A stretch of DNA of 64,000 nucleotides from AP-15 sp963732095 (GTDB taxonomy: Bacteria > Pseudomonadota > Alphaproteobacteria > ATCC43930 > CGMCC-115725). Below are positions 39,382-48,839 of this stretch, piece by piece. Every line of letters starts with the position of its first letter. Position 1 is the stretch's first letter. A program made the position numbers and the translations under genes. The notes beneath the pieces were generated by a model. It did not search any database and was not told the DNA's origin. It saw nothing but the letters and a program-made list of their open reading frames with translations. The DNA lies in NCBI GenBank assembly GCA_963732095.1, contig CAVSZA010000053.1:1-64000 (forward strand). The letters run 5' to 3'.

Positions 39382-39777
39382 ATGGCCGAAGACGACGCGC
39401 TGTTCCAGAAAGGCATGCCGATCCGCCGCGAGGTGCTGGGCGCCGAATATGTAGACGCCTCGATGGCCCGCGCGGACGAATTTATGATGTCGTTCCAGCG
39501 GGCGACCACCGCCTGGGCATGGGGCTGGGCGTGGGGGGATGGGACACTCGACCGAAAGACCCGCAGCTTGATGAACCTCGCGATGCTCACTGCCTTAAAC
39601 CGGGCGCCCGAGATTAAGCTGCACGTTAAAGGCGCGCTCAACAACGGCGTTACCGTCGAGGAGATCAAAGCTGCCTTGCTGCATGCGACAGCCTATTGCG
39701 GGATCCCGGCCGGGCTCGATGCATTCCGCGCCGCACATGAAGTACTGGTCAGCGAGGGGGCGTTGAACAAAACCTGA
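39382..39777 (+). CDS. Carboxymuconolactone decarboxylase (CMD) family protein
   Basis: A 131-residue CMD/AhpD-fold protein starting at the ATG at 39382 with 'gggagaaagac' upstream; an open frame to 39295 is not conserved wording. 'DRKTRSLMNLAMLTALNRAP' and 'EEIKAALLHATAYCGIPAG' are the family motifs, with Cys and His near the active site. This resembles PcaC-type gamma-carboxymuconolactone decarboxylase, but no other pca genes are present, so the specific reaction is unproven. Confidence 0.85.
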   Translation: MAEDDALFQKGMPIRREVLGAEYVDASMARADEFMMSFQRATTAWAWGWAWGDGTLDRKTRSLMNLAMLTALNRAPEIKLHVKGALNNGVTVEEIKAALLHATAYCGIPAGLDAFRAAHEVLVSEGALNKT

Positions 39778-40329
39778 CGGCTAGCGGGCGCGCACCAAGG
39801 GAAACACGAGCACCGCATCGGAGGCCCATCTCGAAGGGGGGGGTGCGCGATGTGGCCGATCACCGGGTGAACGGCGCTACGGTTGAGGTGCCGTTCGAGC
39901 GCTGGCCGTCGGTCGCTTCGCCTTCGCGGCAGATCGTGGAAGGACCGCAAGATGATTATGCCGCCGGGGATCCCGCCAGATGATTTACGCGGTCGAGAGC
40001 ATCCATCGCAGCTGCCGCAAGTCATCCAGACCCGCAGCAGCTGCTCGACCGACGAGGGTCCCCCAAAACTTTTGTTTCCGGCAATCCGCACCCCCGGCCT
40101 TGATTGGCGCCGGCTCAATAAATTGCCCGCCGGAATGGGCCAGTTTGCCATCTTGTTCGGCAACGCTTTGAGGTCCCAGCGCGCTGGGACCTCATTACGT
40201 CGTCTCACACTATTACCGACACCACCTGCTCACTACCATCCTTACGAGCGCTCTCAAGAGACTCCGGATTTTTCAGTGCACCGGCACGACCGGTCGTGGC
40301 AGGCTCTAGCGTGCGGTTCTGATCATGGC
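39778..40329. other. Intergenic stretch with a possible IS21 fragment and a palindrome
   Basis: Around 39849-39920 the plus strand reads 'VADHRVNGATVEVPFERW', which resembles the end of an IS21 IstA transposase, low confidence. The rest has no supported gene. A 24-base perfect palindrome lies at 40170-40193. Confidence 0.35.
40170..40193. repeat. 24-bp perfect palindrome
   Basis: GAGGTCCCAGCGCGCTGGGACCTC reads the same on both strands. It lies downstream of both the CMD gene (plus) and the large secreted-protein gene (minus), 137 bases past the latter's stop. It has no T-run on the plus side, so it could be a bidirectional terminator-like hairpin or a protein-binding site. Confidence 0.75.
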
Positions 40330-43300
40330 CTACAGGCCGTTGGCCGGCGTCGGCAGCCCCGGCACCACAATCGTCGGGTCCCAAAAATAACTGGGCAGGC
40401 TAGGATTGTAACATCCGGCACCGAGCGGCTGCGGCCCGCACCGCGAAAGAAAATCGTTCGTGGCATGCGAGACATTATAGCCAAGAACGGCGAGACCGTT
40501 GATCGTCTGTCCGCCATATTGGGAGTAATTGGGATCTACATATCCTTGTCCGGGACCGGGATCATAGTGGAAGCGGAATTTGGGATAATCGAGGTTAAAC
40601 TCGTTTACCACCGCCACGCCACCGCGCGTGAACCCGGTGAACGGCCCGCCCGCCACTGGGCATTGCGCCGGATATGCAAGATGATCGGCTGCATTACACT
40701 GGATATAGAAGGTGCGGTTACCCTGAGAGTTATCCACCGGCCCAATAATATTAAACCAGCGGGTGCCGTCCGCGAGCTGGTCGAGCGGCGTGACGTTGAC
40801 AAACCAGCCCCAGATCATCTTCAACGTATCACCGGCCGTAACCGTGTAGCCGTTGATCGAGACTTGACCGCCGGTCTGAATATTCATGTAGGTATCAAAC
40901 GAGCCAAAGTCACTCGCATCGGTACCGTTCATGTACTGCCCGACATTCCCCCCAAACCCAAGCTGATGCGCCGAGCCATCGTGGATCTGTGGTTGCAGAT
41001 TGAAGTCAATGCCGTAAAACGAGACGGGTGCGCCTGCCAATTGCCCGCCAACAATCCCTTCATAGTATCGTTGTAGTTTGGCGTTCCATGTCGAGGCCAT
41101 CGGAAGGTGTTGCCAAGTTTCCAGTATGTAAGCGACACTGCTGATATAATCGGTAACGAACGAATCCATGAGAGACCCGGCATCGACCGGGTCGGGCTCG
41201 CCCGGCGGATAAATCGAGGCGCTGTAGCCGGTGCTGCCGGGGCCGTCCCGGAAGGCGAGGAACAGCGGCCAGTAATTGCTGGTCTCCTTCAGGATATCGG
41301 CAAACAACTGCCGCTCGGGGCTGCTGTCGGCCCCAAACGTGGCTGCATAGGCGATGTCGCGGGTCAACCACGCCGAGCCGCGGCCCTGGAAGCAGGCCGT
41401 CGTCAGCCCCCAATAATGGTAGACGTTGCCATCGGTGAATTTCGCATTGTTGTCACGGTAGTATCCCTGCCCCAACTCTGGCCCCGGTCCCGGCCGCTGC
41501 TGTGCGAAATCCCGATTAGCGTGCCACTGCAATAAGTCCAGAAAGTGCCGGTCGCCAAACACCAAATAAGTGAAACCGTCAAAGTTCGGCATGTGATCGA
41601 GGGTAGTGCCGCCATTGGTCGTGCCGCCAACATAGTGATAGTTGGGGTTGGGCACAAAATCCAAAGGTTGGGCGAGGCCCTGTACCGCGCCTTGTTGAAG
41701 CCAATTGATTTGATTACGCAACGCACCGAGCCCGGCGTAAGTCCCGCCATTGCCGTTGCCGCCCAGCCCTGTGGGAGGGCCGTTGTTCATCGCCGAAATG
41801 CGCCCGGTCGCTTCATCTAGGAGAGTGCTAAACGCGTGCATCGACGTGCCGAGCGTGAACAGACGCGCAAGATCCCAATCGCCCCCAGCTTGGGTAATGA
41901 ACGCCTTAGCCGCCCACTCGTTACTGATGCCAAGGTCAGGCCGCGTGCCACCGCCATTGCCGCCGATGACGTTCAATTGCCCGAAGGGTGCATAGCTGAT
42001 GCCTAGCCCATTGTACCACTCCGGGCCGAGGTTGCCGGTCGGCTGCGACAAGTTTATCGGCACGATGAGGCCCGTCTCTTCCCAGTAGCGCTGCTCAGCA
42101 GAGGTCAGGGCCGGATAAACCTTTCTCGTGACGCGCGTCGCCGTACCAAAGGGTGACCAATTATCCTGCCCACTCAGGTCGAGCGTCTGCCACGCCTCGA
42201 AATGCCAGTGCGTCACGCGTGTCGAGAAGGAAGTCGTGCCGGAGCCCTGCGAGTTCGTCATCGGAAACGGCTCGCCCACGTAGGGCGTCAACATCAACGA
42301 CACGTATTGTGTATTAGTGTTGGCGTTGGCGGCTGCGCTGCCCGACGGAAAGGCCCAATAAAGCCCACCATTGGTCAAGCCCGCGACAGGGGTGCCGGTC
42401 GATGAAACCCGAATTGATTGCCCAGTATACCATGTATTTCCACCGGTTGAGCCTGATACGAACATGCAAACTGTTTCGCCAAAACGATTACACCCATTCG
42501 ATGCAGCCGAAACGATAGGATTGCTACCGCTAGATACCGTCGCATCGAGCCCGCTCCAGTCGAGCACCTCGCTCGTGCCGTCATCGATCTCGGGGCGATA
42601 GGAGACCATCTGCGGGTCGTTGGCAAACCCGGTGGGGCCGGGATTGCCGGCATTCCCGGTGCTGCCAGCCGCGACATTCTCCCAGGAATTGTGCAGGTGA
42701 CACACCCACCGGGTATCGCCCGCCGAGACGCCGTCGGAGGCTTCGGTGAAGATATCGACGTTGCACTGCGCATAAAGCAGCGGGTCTTGATGGCCGCTGG
42801 TGTAGACGAACATCCCGCTGACGATGTACTCGTCATAGACGTTTCCGGCGCGCACATGGCGCGGCGCGTCGCGCCCAGCATTGGCGATGTTGCCGCACAG
42901 CCGGAACGTCGCGTCGCCCGAAATCGCGCACCGTGTCGTTCTGGTTGCGCACGTCGGTGAGGTGGATCTTCAAGTCGTGCGCCGCCGGGCCGCTGCACAA
43001 CGCACTCAATGCCTGGTGCGAACTCTGCGAATAGGTGCCCGCGGTCGGAACAAACTCGACCTGATAGGTCGCCCCGTTCGCCAGGCTGTTGGGGAGCCAC
43101 GCCGCCCATACCGCATGGCGCCACGAGCCGTTGCCGCCGTTCTCGCGCCACGTCGAGATCTCGTCCCATTGCTGGCCGGGCAGCGCCACATGCGTCGCCG
43201 CGTCGCGAATGAGCGGATAGGTGCCCGGCATGATGTCGCCGTAGCGGAACGCCTGCCCAAAGCTGATGGGCGACCCGGCGGGGAGTGTATTCCCCGTATT

Positions 43301-43441
43301 GTTGACGAAGGTGAACGTCGTCAGCGGCGCGCCATGGGTGACAATAATGTCGACGTTTTGGGACGTCGTGACTGCACCGGCAGATAACCCAATAAACATT
43401 GCGGTGGCTGCGGACAGAAAGAACAGAAATTTTCCGATCAT
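40330..43441 (-). CDS. Large secreted protein with PcRGLX/YetA-like N-terminal domain, one frameshift
   Basis: From ATG 43441 ('ggaggcaattct' upstream), a signal peptide ('MIGKFLFFLSAATAMFIGLS') is followed by 'TSQNVDIIVTHGAP'. Residues ~40-150 ('LPAGSPISFGQAFRYGDIMP', 'GNGSWRHAVWAAWLPNSLAN') resemble the first domain of PcRGLX/YetA rhamnogalacturonan-lyase-like proteins. The frame shifts at 42920-42925; removing one base from GAAATC restores 'NDTVRDSGDATFRLCGNIAN', giving ~1036 residues. The remainder is Gly/Asn/Trp-rich with no family I can name with certainty. Predicted to be exported; role on polysaccharide is inferred. Its leader is shared with the gene at 44107-45807. Confidence 0.7.
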
Positions 43442-43454
43442 AGAATTGCCTCCA
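43328..43454 (-). repeat. Shared leader segment, copy 1
   Basis: About 127 bases covering the ribosome-binding site, signal peptide and first ~39 codons of the large secreted protein; roughly nine in ten positions match copy 2 at 45695-45821. Homology stops just past the ribosome-binding site upstream and at 'HGAP' downstream. Confidence 0.85.
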
Positions 43455-43785
43455 GGCGCGGATGCGCCGCTCCAGCATGCAGCGGACACCGGCGCCGATC
43501 TCGGGATGGCGGCGCCGGATCTCGTCGAATATCGCCACCGGCCGCAGGCCCGGGGCGCTCTTTAACAAAGGCACTATCTCGCTGTCCCAAACCTCAGCCA
43601 GCGGATCGCGACGTCTGCGGCCAAGCCGCGCTTTTTTTTTGCGACGGCAGCCGTGGATCCTGTTCGATACGATAGGCGGTGGCGGCGCTGAACCCGGCTT
43701 TGGCCGCCGCAACGGTCGGCGTCTCGACTTGGCGCAAACTCATATACAGCCCCATCTGCCAATCGGTGATGTGGCGGCCGGGCAA
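43452..43785 (-). mobile_element. IS21-type transposase IstA, N-terminal fragment
   Basis: The minus strand reads 'LPGRHITDWQMGLYMSLRQ', 'AAAKAGFSAATAYRIEQDP' and, after an indel in an A run near 43635, 'RRDPLAEVWDSEIVPLLKSA' and 'IFDEIRRRHPEIGAGVR'. This is the HTH-bearing N terminus of IS21 IstA. It stops at 'ERRIRAW' directly against the shared leader, whose ribosome-binding site 'ggagg' is the end of the transposase codons. No istB or catalytic domain follows. Confidence 0.8.
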
Positions 43786-44106
43786 GCTGCGGTTCCTAAT
43801 CGGGGTGAAGAACCCGCTTCCTATCGGCCGACTGCGATCGCCAGAAAACACGGCCCCTTGCGGGGTCGCGCCGGGTCGCCAAATTCGCAACTCCGGTCGG
43901 GCTACGCCCTCCCGTCGTCGCGCATCCGGCGACACTCCCTCATCCTGATCGACGTGCTCTTCTCATCCTGTTCGCCGCTCAACAATCCTTGCCGTAAAGA
44001 GATAAGATTTGTTTGGGATCTTGAGATATCACTTGCTTCATTAGAAAATCAGATTAATAAGGTACTATAACGGTTTCTAGATTTTGACTCAGTTTTTCTT
44101 GACGGA
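43786..44106. other. Intergenic stretch, IS21 upstream debris
   Basis: Upstream flank of the IstA fragment; no gene. The part next to 44107 is AT-rich and may hold a terminator for the beta-helix protein, but no clear hairpin-plus-T-run was seen. Confidence 0.35.
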
Positions 44107-45807
44107 TCAGCCAGCCGGGATCTTCACGAGACCGATCGGATCGGTGCAGCCTGAAGGCATCATCGACAGGAAATCACGCCAGCCGTACGGCTCCTGGTTA
44201 GGCACGACGCTGAAGCCCGCCGCCGCCCAGCTCGTGTAATAGTTGTTGGTGTTGTCCAAATTGACATCGGCTATGTTTCCCGTGTGCTGGGTCGAGACAG
44301 CTCCGTTCGGAGTAGTACCGTTGCCCGACAGGTCGCGGCTGCTTGGATTTGACCATACAAATTTGTTTCCGCTCCAGGTGGCCGGCACCGGATTGGGGCC
44401 GGTAAATCTTATGCCGAGTATCATAGGCCAAATGGTATTATTTTGGTCATTCACGATGTTGCTGTTGGTCACGGCCTCGTTGTTAACCGTGTACCCCGCT
44501 TCGTTGTCCACGGCAAATTTCTCGTTATCCCAGGAGTTTTGATTGTTCCATGCCGATCCCGCTCCGTTCGCATTAACTAGGAGCGACTTGTTTATAACTG
44601 GGGTTCCACCGTCGATATCGATATCCTGTGATCCGAGATAAACATTGTCCTCATTAAGGAGGAACATCGAGCAGGTGAAGTTGTTCTGTAAAGCTCGGGT
44701 CTTGAAGGAATGGCCCAAATTAGCTTGCTCAAAGACGCTGTTGATGACGTTGGCCGTGCTGCCCAGGTTCCCAGCACCAATATACACGTTATGATCGGGG
44801 CCAGCGCCTCCCCCATTGCGGGCGAACACCGAATTGTACATATTAACGGTCAGATTGGTGCTGTTGCCGCTTTCGAACCCATCGAGAGTGTCGTGAACAT
44901 AAACGTTACGCAAGGTCCAGGTAGTTCCATCGATCGGCACTAGGGCTTTCCCGTTCCAATACCCTATCTCAAGATTATCTAAGGTTAAAGAGGCTGTACC
45001 GGTACCGAATTTGTTCGTGAAGAAGACCTCGCCGGAGTGCTGTGTTATGCCGAATAGATGTGGGAAGGTCTTGCCGTCTGGCGAGATGCCCCGGATCCAT
45101 AGATGCGCCGGGTAATCGCTGGGGCCTGGCAGAGCGAATTGCGGAAAGGCGTAGTCGCCAGCCGAAATGGTGATCTTCACAAAGTCCCAACTGTTGACGG
45201 CGGCGTTATGAACGGCGCTGCCTAAGTCCGTAAAATCGCAGCCGGACGCGCACACCGTATTTGTATGCTGTGGAACGAAAGGGTCGGCCGCGAGGGAGAC
45301 GGGCAACGTCGCCGCGGGTGCCGGCGGATCGATCGATTTCGTTACAGTGAATGGGGAACTGGTCGCTACAAGTGTGCTGTGACCGGCGGTGTAGTCCTGG
45401 GATAGCCCCACGTACCACGGCTCATCACGGTCCACCTTCGCATTCGGTGACAGGAGCGTGGTGGTGCCGCTGGACGCCCCTCCTATAACTGAGTAATATG
45501 GTTGTATCAAACCCTGCCCGGCACTAGCGGTTTGGGGAGCATTTATAAGAGCGATAAAGCTGTTCACATTGCTAGGGCCGCAAGCCCAGGAGATCGATGT
45601 GGGCTGATTCGCTGCAACTGTGGGGGTGTTGACGCACACGTTGGGAGCGTTGCCCGCAGCGCAGGGACAGCTCCCAGCAATCGGCGGCGGCGGGGCGCCA
45701 TGGGTGACAATAATGTCGACGTTTTGGGAAGTCGTGACCGCACCGGCAGATAGCCCCAGAAATGTAGCGGTGGCTGCGGACAGAAAGAACAGAAATTTCC
45801 CGATCAT
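44107..45807 (-). CDS. Secreted right-handed parallel beta-helix protein
   Basis: A 566-residue intact frame. Signal peptide 'MIGKFLFFLSAATATFLGLS' and 'TSQNVDIIVTHGAP' match the neighbouring secreted protein almost residue for residue. An Ig-like segment follows ('TVAANQPTSISWACGPSNVN'), then 'AASGCDFTDLGSAVHNAAVN'-type wording and repeated beta-helix turns (about residues 270-420, e.g. 'LTLDNLEIGYWNGKALV', 'LTVNMYNSVFARNGGGAGPD'). Pectate-lyase-like folds act on or bind polysaccharides; catalytic residues cannot be named. Cys pairs suggest an extracytoplasmic site. Composition is more AT-rich than flanking core genes. Confidence 0.75.
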   Translation of the reverse strand: MIGKFLFFLSAATATFLGLSAGAVTTSQNVDIIVTHGAPPPPIAGSCPCAAGNAPNVCVNTPTVAANQPTSISWACGPSNVNSFIALINAPQTASAGQGLIQPYYSVIGGASSGTTTLLSPNAKVDRDEPWYVGLSQDYTAGHSTLVATSSPFTVTKSIDPPAPAATLPVSLAADPFVPQHTNTVCASGCDFTDLGSAVHNAAVNSWDFVKITISAGDYAFPQFALPGPSDYPAHLWIRGISPDGKTFPHLFGITQHSGEVFFTNKFGTGTASLTLDNLEIGYWNGKALVPIDGTTWTLRNVYVHDTLDGFESGNSTNLTVNMYNSVFARNGGGAGPDHNVYIGAGNLGSTANVINSVFEQANLGHSFKTRALQNNFTCSMFLLNEDNVYLGSQDIDIDGGTPVINKSLLVNANGAGSAWNNQNSWDNEKFAVDNEAGYTVNNEAVTNSNIVNDQNNTIWPMILGIRFTGPNPVPATWSGNKFVWSNPSSRDLSGNGTTPNGAVSTQHTGNIADVNLDNTNNYYTSWAAAGFSVVPNQEPYGWRDFLSMMPSGCTDPIGLVKIPAG

Positions 45808-45821
45808 AGGATCGCCTCTAG
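45695..45821 (-). repeat. Shared leader segment, copy 2
   Basis: Second copy of the leader described at 43328-43454, here at the head of the beta-helix gene and followed upstream by a long AT-rich promoter region rather than IS21 debris. This is probably the parental copy. Confidence 0.85.
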
Positions 45822-46407
45822 TGTATGTGATCGGTGATTAGGGCCATGTACATCCTTCCATTGCCGAGGCGGGGTGAGCCTTAGCCCAACGCCTTGCGGA
45901 ATTGAGTTAAAAGAATTATGCTATTACAGCAATTAGTCGATACTCGACTATCTTCCTGGCATTAGGGCCAGAGAGAACATATCAGAAACCTACAGGATTG
46001 TCAATATTATTATTCGAGGTTAATTGAGATTAACGCAATCATAAACGATGAGATGGAGATCACCGACCCCTCGAGACGCGAACCAAAAGTTAACCTGTCC
46101 CGTCTATTCAGAGAGTATTCGTTAAGCCCAGGCGACAGAGCCCGTGATGCCGCTGCCGGCCCACGGACGTGCGCCAGCCGAGAACTAAAGGTTCCGTGAG
46201 GGTCTCGAGTGGGTGTCTTGTAACGGGATCATCTTGCCATCACTCGCCATTCTCGTGGTAATGATCCGTTTGGCCGCCTGAGCTGCGGCCTCGTTGACAT
46301 GTTGCGGCACGATTTCGGAGCCTATGCGTGGTGGGGTCGTATGTTGACACGGGCCGAATCAAAATTTCGCCAATATCCGATTATCACAATCGCAGCTCCG
46401 AACTGAG
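45808..46407. promoter_or_regulatory. AT-rich divergent upstream region
   Basis: About 600 bases between the beta-helix gene (minus) and the flippase (plus), distinctly AT-rich around 45900-46060, with no supported gene. It must hold the promoters of both. A 'ttgaca' at 46344-46349 lies at a plausible distance from the flippase start, but a matching -10 is weak. Other candidate operators could not be defined. Confidence 0.4.
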
Positions 46408-47901
46408 ATGATACCCGCTCAAGAGCGCTTCTCGCTGAGGGCGCGCGTGGCCCGCTCGATGTTCTGGATCGCCTGGTCGCGCGGGGTGCTACAACTGCTG
46501 ACCTTCGCCACCACATTGTTCATTGCGCGAATTCTTGTGCCGGCCGATTATGGCCTGATGGCGCTTGCCGCGTCCTTTACGGGGCAGGCAGGGATGCTCG
46601 CCGAAATGGGTTTAGGCTCTGCGATTATCCAATTTCGCGATCTAAGCCGCCGGGAGCTCGATACCTGCTTTTGGATTACCATGACGCTCGCCATGGTGTT
46701 CTTTGCAGCTCTCTTCCTGGGCGCCCCGTCGATCGCCCGCTGGCTAGCGGTTCCGGCCCTCGCCGATGTGCTTCCGGTCTTGTCTCTGGTCCTCCCTTTG
46801 ACGGCCTGCCGCGTCGTTTCCGACAGTCTGCTGCGTAAGCGGCTTGCGCTGGACCGTGTCTCGCAGGCGGAGGTCATCGGCGCAGTAGTGACGTTACCCG
46901 TGATCATCGGCTGCGCGCTTGGGGGGTTGGGGGTGTGGACGCTGGTAGTCGGGTACCTCGTGGGCCCGGCGGTGCGTACCGCCGTAACCTTGGCTTTCGC
47001 GCCTTGGCTTCCAAGATTTCGAGTTGGAGGAGAACGGGTCAGGGAAGTCGTCCGTTTCAGCCTGACGACTCTCGGCATCCGATTTATGTGGTCCATGCGG
47101 GAGTCCGCGAATTCACTCATCCTTGGCAAGATCACCGGCCAAGCAGCGGCTGTGGGTCTTTACTCAATGGCAGATGACGTGGCGCATTTGCCGGGGCAGA
47201 AGATTTCGCCCGTAATCAACATGCTGACCTCGCCGGTCATGGCGGAGCTGCAGACCGACATCGATGGCTTGCGCGAGGCGTTCTATCGGACGGTCCGCCT
47301 TACCGCGGCGATCGTCGTGCCAATGTCAGCAGGCATAGCGCTCGTCGCTGACGATATGGTTCCTGTGCTGCTCGGGCCGAAATGGTTGTCAGCAGCCCCA
47401 CTGATTAGATTGATTTCTCTGTATGCGGCGGTGCGTGCCGTCGACGGCGTGCTGCCGGGGGTTATGCTCGCGCGACGGCGGGAGAGGTTCTTATTCTGGT
47501 ACTCTGTCCTACAATTGATCGCGATGCCGGGGGCGGCAGTTCTCGGCGCGATCTGGGACGGGGCGGCGGGGATGATCGTGTTCTACACGGCAGCTTATTG
47601 CGCGGTGATGATGCTCCTCGCCAGGAAAGCCTTGGCCGAGTTGAAGGGGAAATTTTCCGAGCTCTGGTCACAGACTTGGGCGATTATGGCTGCCACCATG
47701 GCAATGACCGTGGTCGTGCTCATCCTCGGCGAGCTCGCGGCGCGGATGCAGGTGGATTCGCCTTTGGTACGGCTCGCTCTCTTTTCTTTCGCTGGGGCAG
47801 CGACTTACGGCACCACCCTTTTTGCGATCGGCAGTCGGGTGATAAGCGAGGGCGCGGAGGTGCTGGGATGGATCCTCCGTCCCCGTAGGGCCGAGAGCTG
47901 A
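46408..47901 (+). CDS. Oligosaccharide flippase (Wzx/MOP superfamily)
   Basis: A 497-residue inner-membrane protein with about 12-14 hydrophobic helices. 'FSLRARVARSMFWIAWSRGV' then 'DYGLMALAASFTGQAGMLAE' are typical of polysaccharide-exporter (PST/Wzx) proteins; 'VGLYSMADDVAHLPGQKISP' is the mid-protein motif. It would flip a lipid-linked repeat unit to the periplasm. It opens the surface-polysaccharide cluster. Start ATG 46408 has no strong ribosome-binding site. Confidence 0.88.
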   Translation: MIPAQERFSLRARVARSMFWIAWSRGVLQLLTFATTLFIARILVPADYGLMALAASFTGQAGMLAEMGLGSAIIQFRDLSRRELDTCFWITMTLAMVFFAALFLGAPSIARWLAVPALADVLPVLSLVLPLTACRVVSDSLLRKRLALDRVSQAEVIGAVVTLPVIIGCALGGLGVWTLVVGYLVGPAVRTAVTLAFAPWLPRFRVGGERVREVVRFSLTTLGIRFMWSMRESANSLILGKITGQAAAVGLYSMADDVAHLPGQKISPVINMLTSPVMAELQTDIDGLREAFYRTVRLTAAIVVPMSAGIALVADDMVPVLLGPKWLSAAPLIRLISLYAAVRAVDGVLPGVMLARRRERFLFWYSVLQLIAMPGAAVLGAIWDGAAGMIVFYTAAYCAVMMLLARKALAELKGKFSELWSQTWAIMAATMAMTVVVLILGELAARMQVDSPLVRLALFSFAGAATYGTTLFAIGSRVISEGAEVLGWILRPRRAES

Positions 47902-48037
47902 GTTTGGCTGGGCAAATCAGGCAATGACCAGTCTCTGTCCAACATGACAGGAACGCGATCTGCTGGCTTTGCACCGGGAGAAGACGGTATTTTATCGACC
48001 GCATTGCACGACCATCTGCAGAATTTTGGTCAAACCC

Positions 48038-48781
48038 ATGCCGTTAATCCATCACCGCCTCGCTCACCTTCTAAAGCGTTACCGAAAGGATGGCCTGCGA
48101 AGCGTCCTCATGCTCGTTGGCAAAAACTTGCCCCAGCCGGTGCTCGAATGGCAGATGCGGCATCGGAGACTGCAACACGAGCGGTTTGATACAAAATACC
48201 ATGTCGACACCCAAACACCGGTCGCCCGAGCGGATTTGGAAACGGCAGCGCCGGGCGCGAAATTCGCAAACCGCTACCAAGGAACGCCCATTGCGCTCCT
48301 ACACAGGATAATTCGTCGGCTCAAGGTGGATCGCCAACGCTTCACCTTTATCGATCTGGGATCGGGAAAAGGTCGAGTTCTGCTTATTGCCGCGCAATAC
48401 CCCTTCAAATCTGTTGTCGGGGTTGAATTTTCCCAGACGCTTCACGATATTGCCTTGGCGAATATCGAAAAATTTGCCGCCGCGGGCGCGACTTGCACCA
48501 GTGCGACCTCTATAAATTGCGATGCGGGAGAATTTGATTTTTCCGAGATTGGAGACAAAATTGTTTTCTGCTATAATTCATTTGCGGCCGATTTGATGAT
48601 ACGGGTCTTGGATAATCTTAGTGCTCCGGCGCATAATCCGGGAGAAACGATCTTTGCTTACCTGGGTGGGATGCCCAGCGCTGTTTCGCAGAAACTAAAG
48701 TTCTTCCCGATTATCGATAAGGGTGAGGTCCTAACCGAATTTCGTACGTATGAAGAATACTTAATATACAGGATACATTGA
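48038..48781 (+). CDS. Class I methyltransferase-like protein (paralogue A)
   Basis: About 247 residues from the ATG at 48038; the frame is open upstream to 47969. Motif I is 'FTFIDLGSGKGRVLLIAAQY', followed by 'VGVEFSQTLHDIA'. 'FCYNSFAADLMIRVLDNLS' occupies the catalytic-loop position. It is about as long as, and alignable throughout with, the gene at 50232-50993. Acceptor unknown; a sugar or glycan terminus is likely given neighbours. The stop codon lies in a 21-base tandem repeat. Confidence 0.8.
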   Translation: MPLIHHRLAHLLKRYRKDGLRSVLMLVGKNLPQPVLEWQMRHRRLQHERFDTKYHVDTQTPVARADLETAAPGAKFANRYQGTPIALLHRIIRRLKVDRQRFTFIDLGSGKGRVLLIAAQYPFKSVVGVEFSQTLHDIALANIEKFAAAGATCTSATSINCDAGEFDFSEIGDKIVFCYNSFAADLMIRVLDNLSAPAHNPGETIFAYLGGMPSAVSQKLKFFPIIDKGEVLTEFRTYEEYLIYRIH

Positions 48782-48805
48782 GGTATATACAGGATACATT
48801 GAGGT
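48764..48805. repeat. 21-bp perfect tandem duplication over a stop codon
   Basis: The unit 'atatacaggatacattgaggt' occurs twice back to back (48764-48784 and 48785-48805). As 21 is a multiple of three, it repeats the last codons and the TGA in frame, adding a second stop. It looks like recent replication slippage. Confidence 0.9.
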
Positions 48806-48839
48806 CGTCATCACGATTACGCGGCCAAACTCGAGGAAC

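Noticed and set aside
42375..43712. A 445-codon frame joining IstA wording to the secreted-protein region
   Set aside because: Only its first part is IstA; after 43452 it is the wrong frame of the secreted-protein gene.
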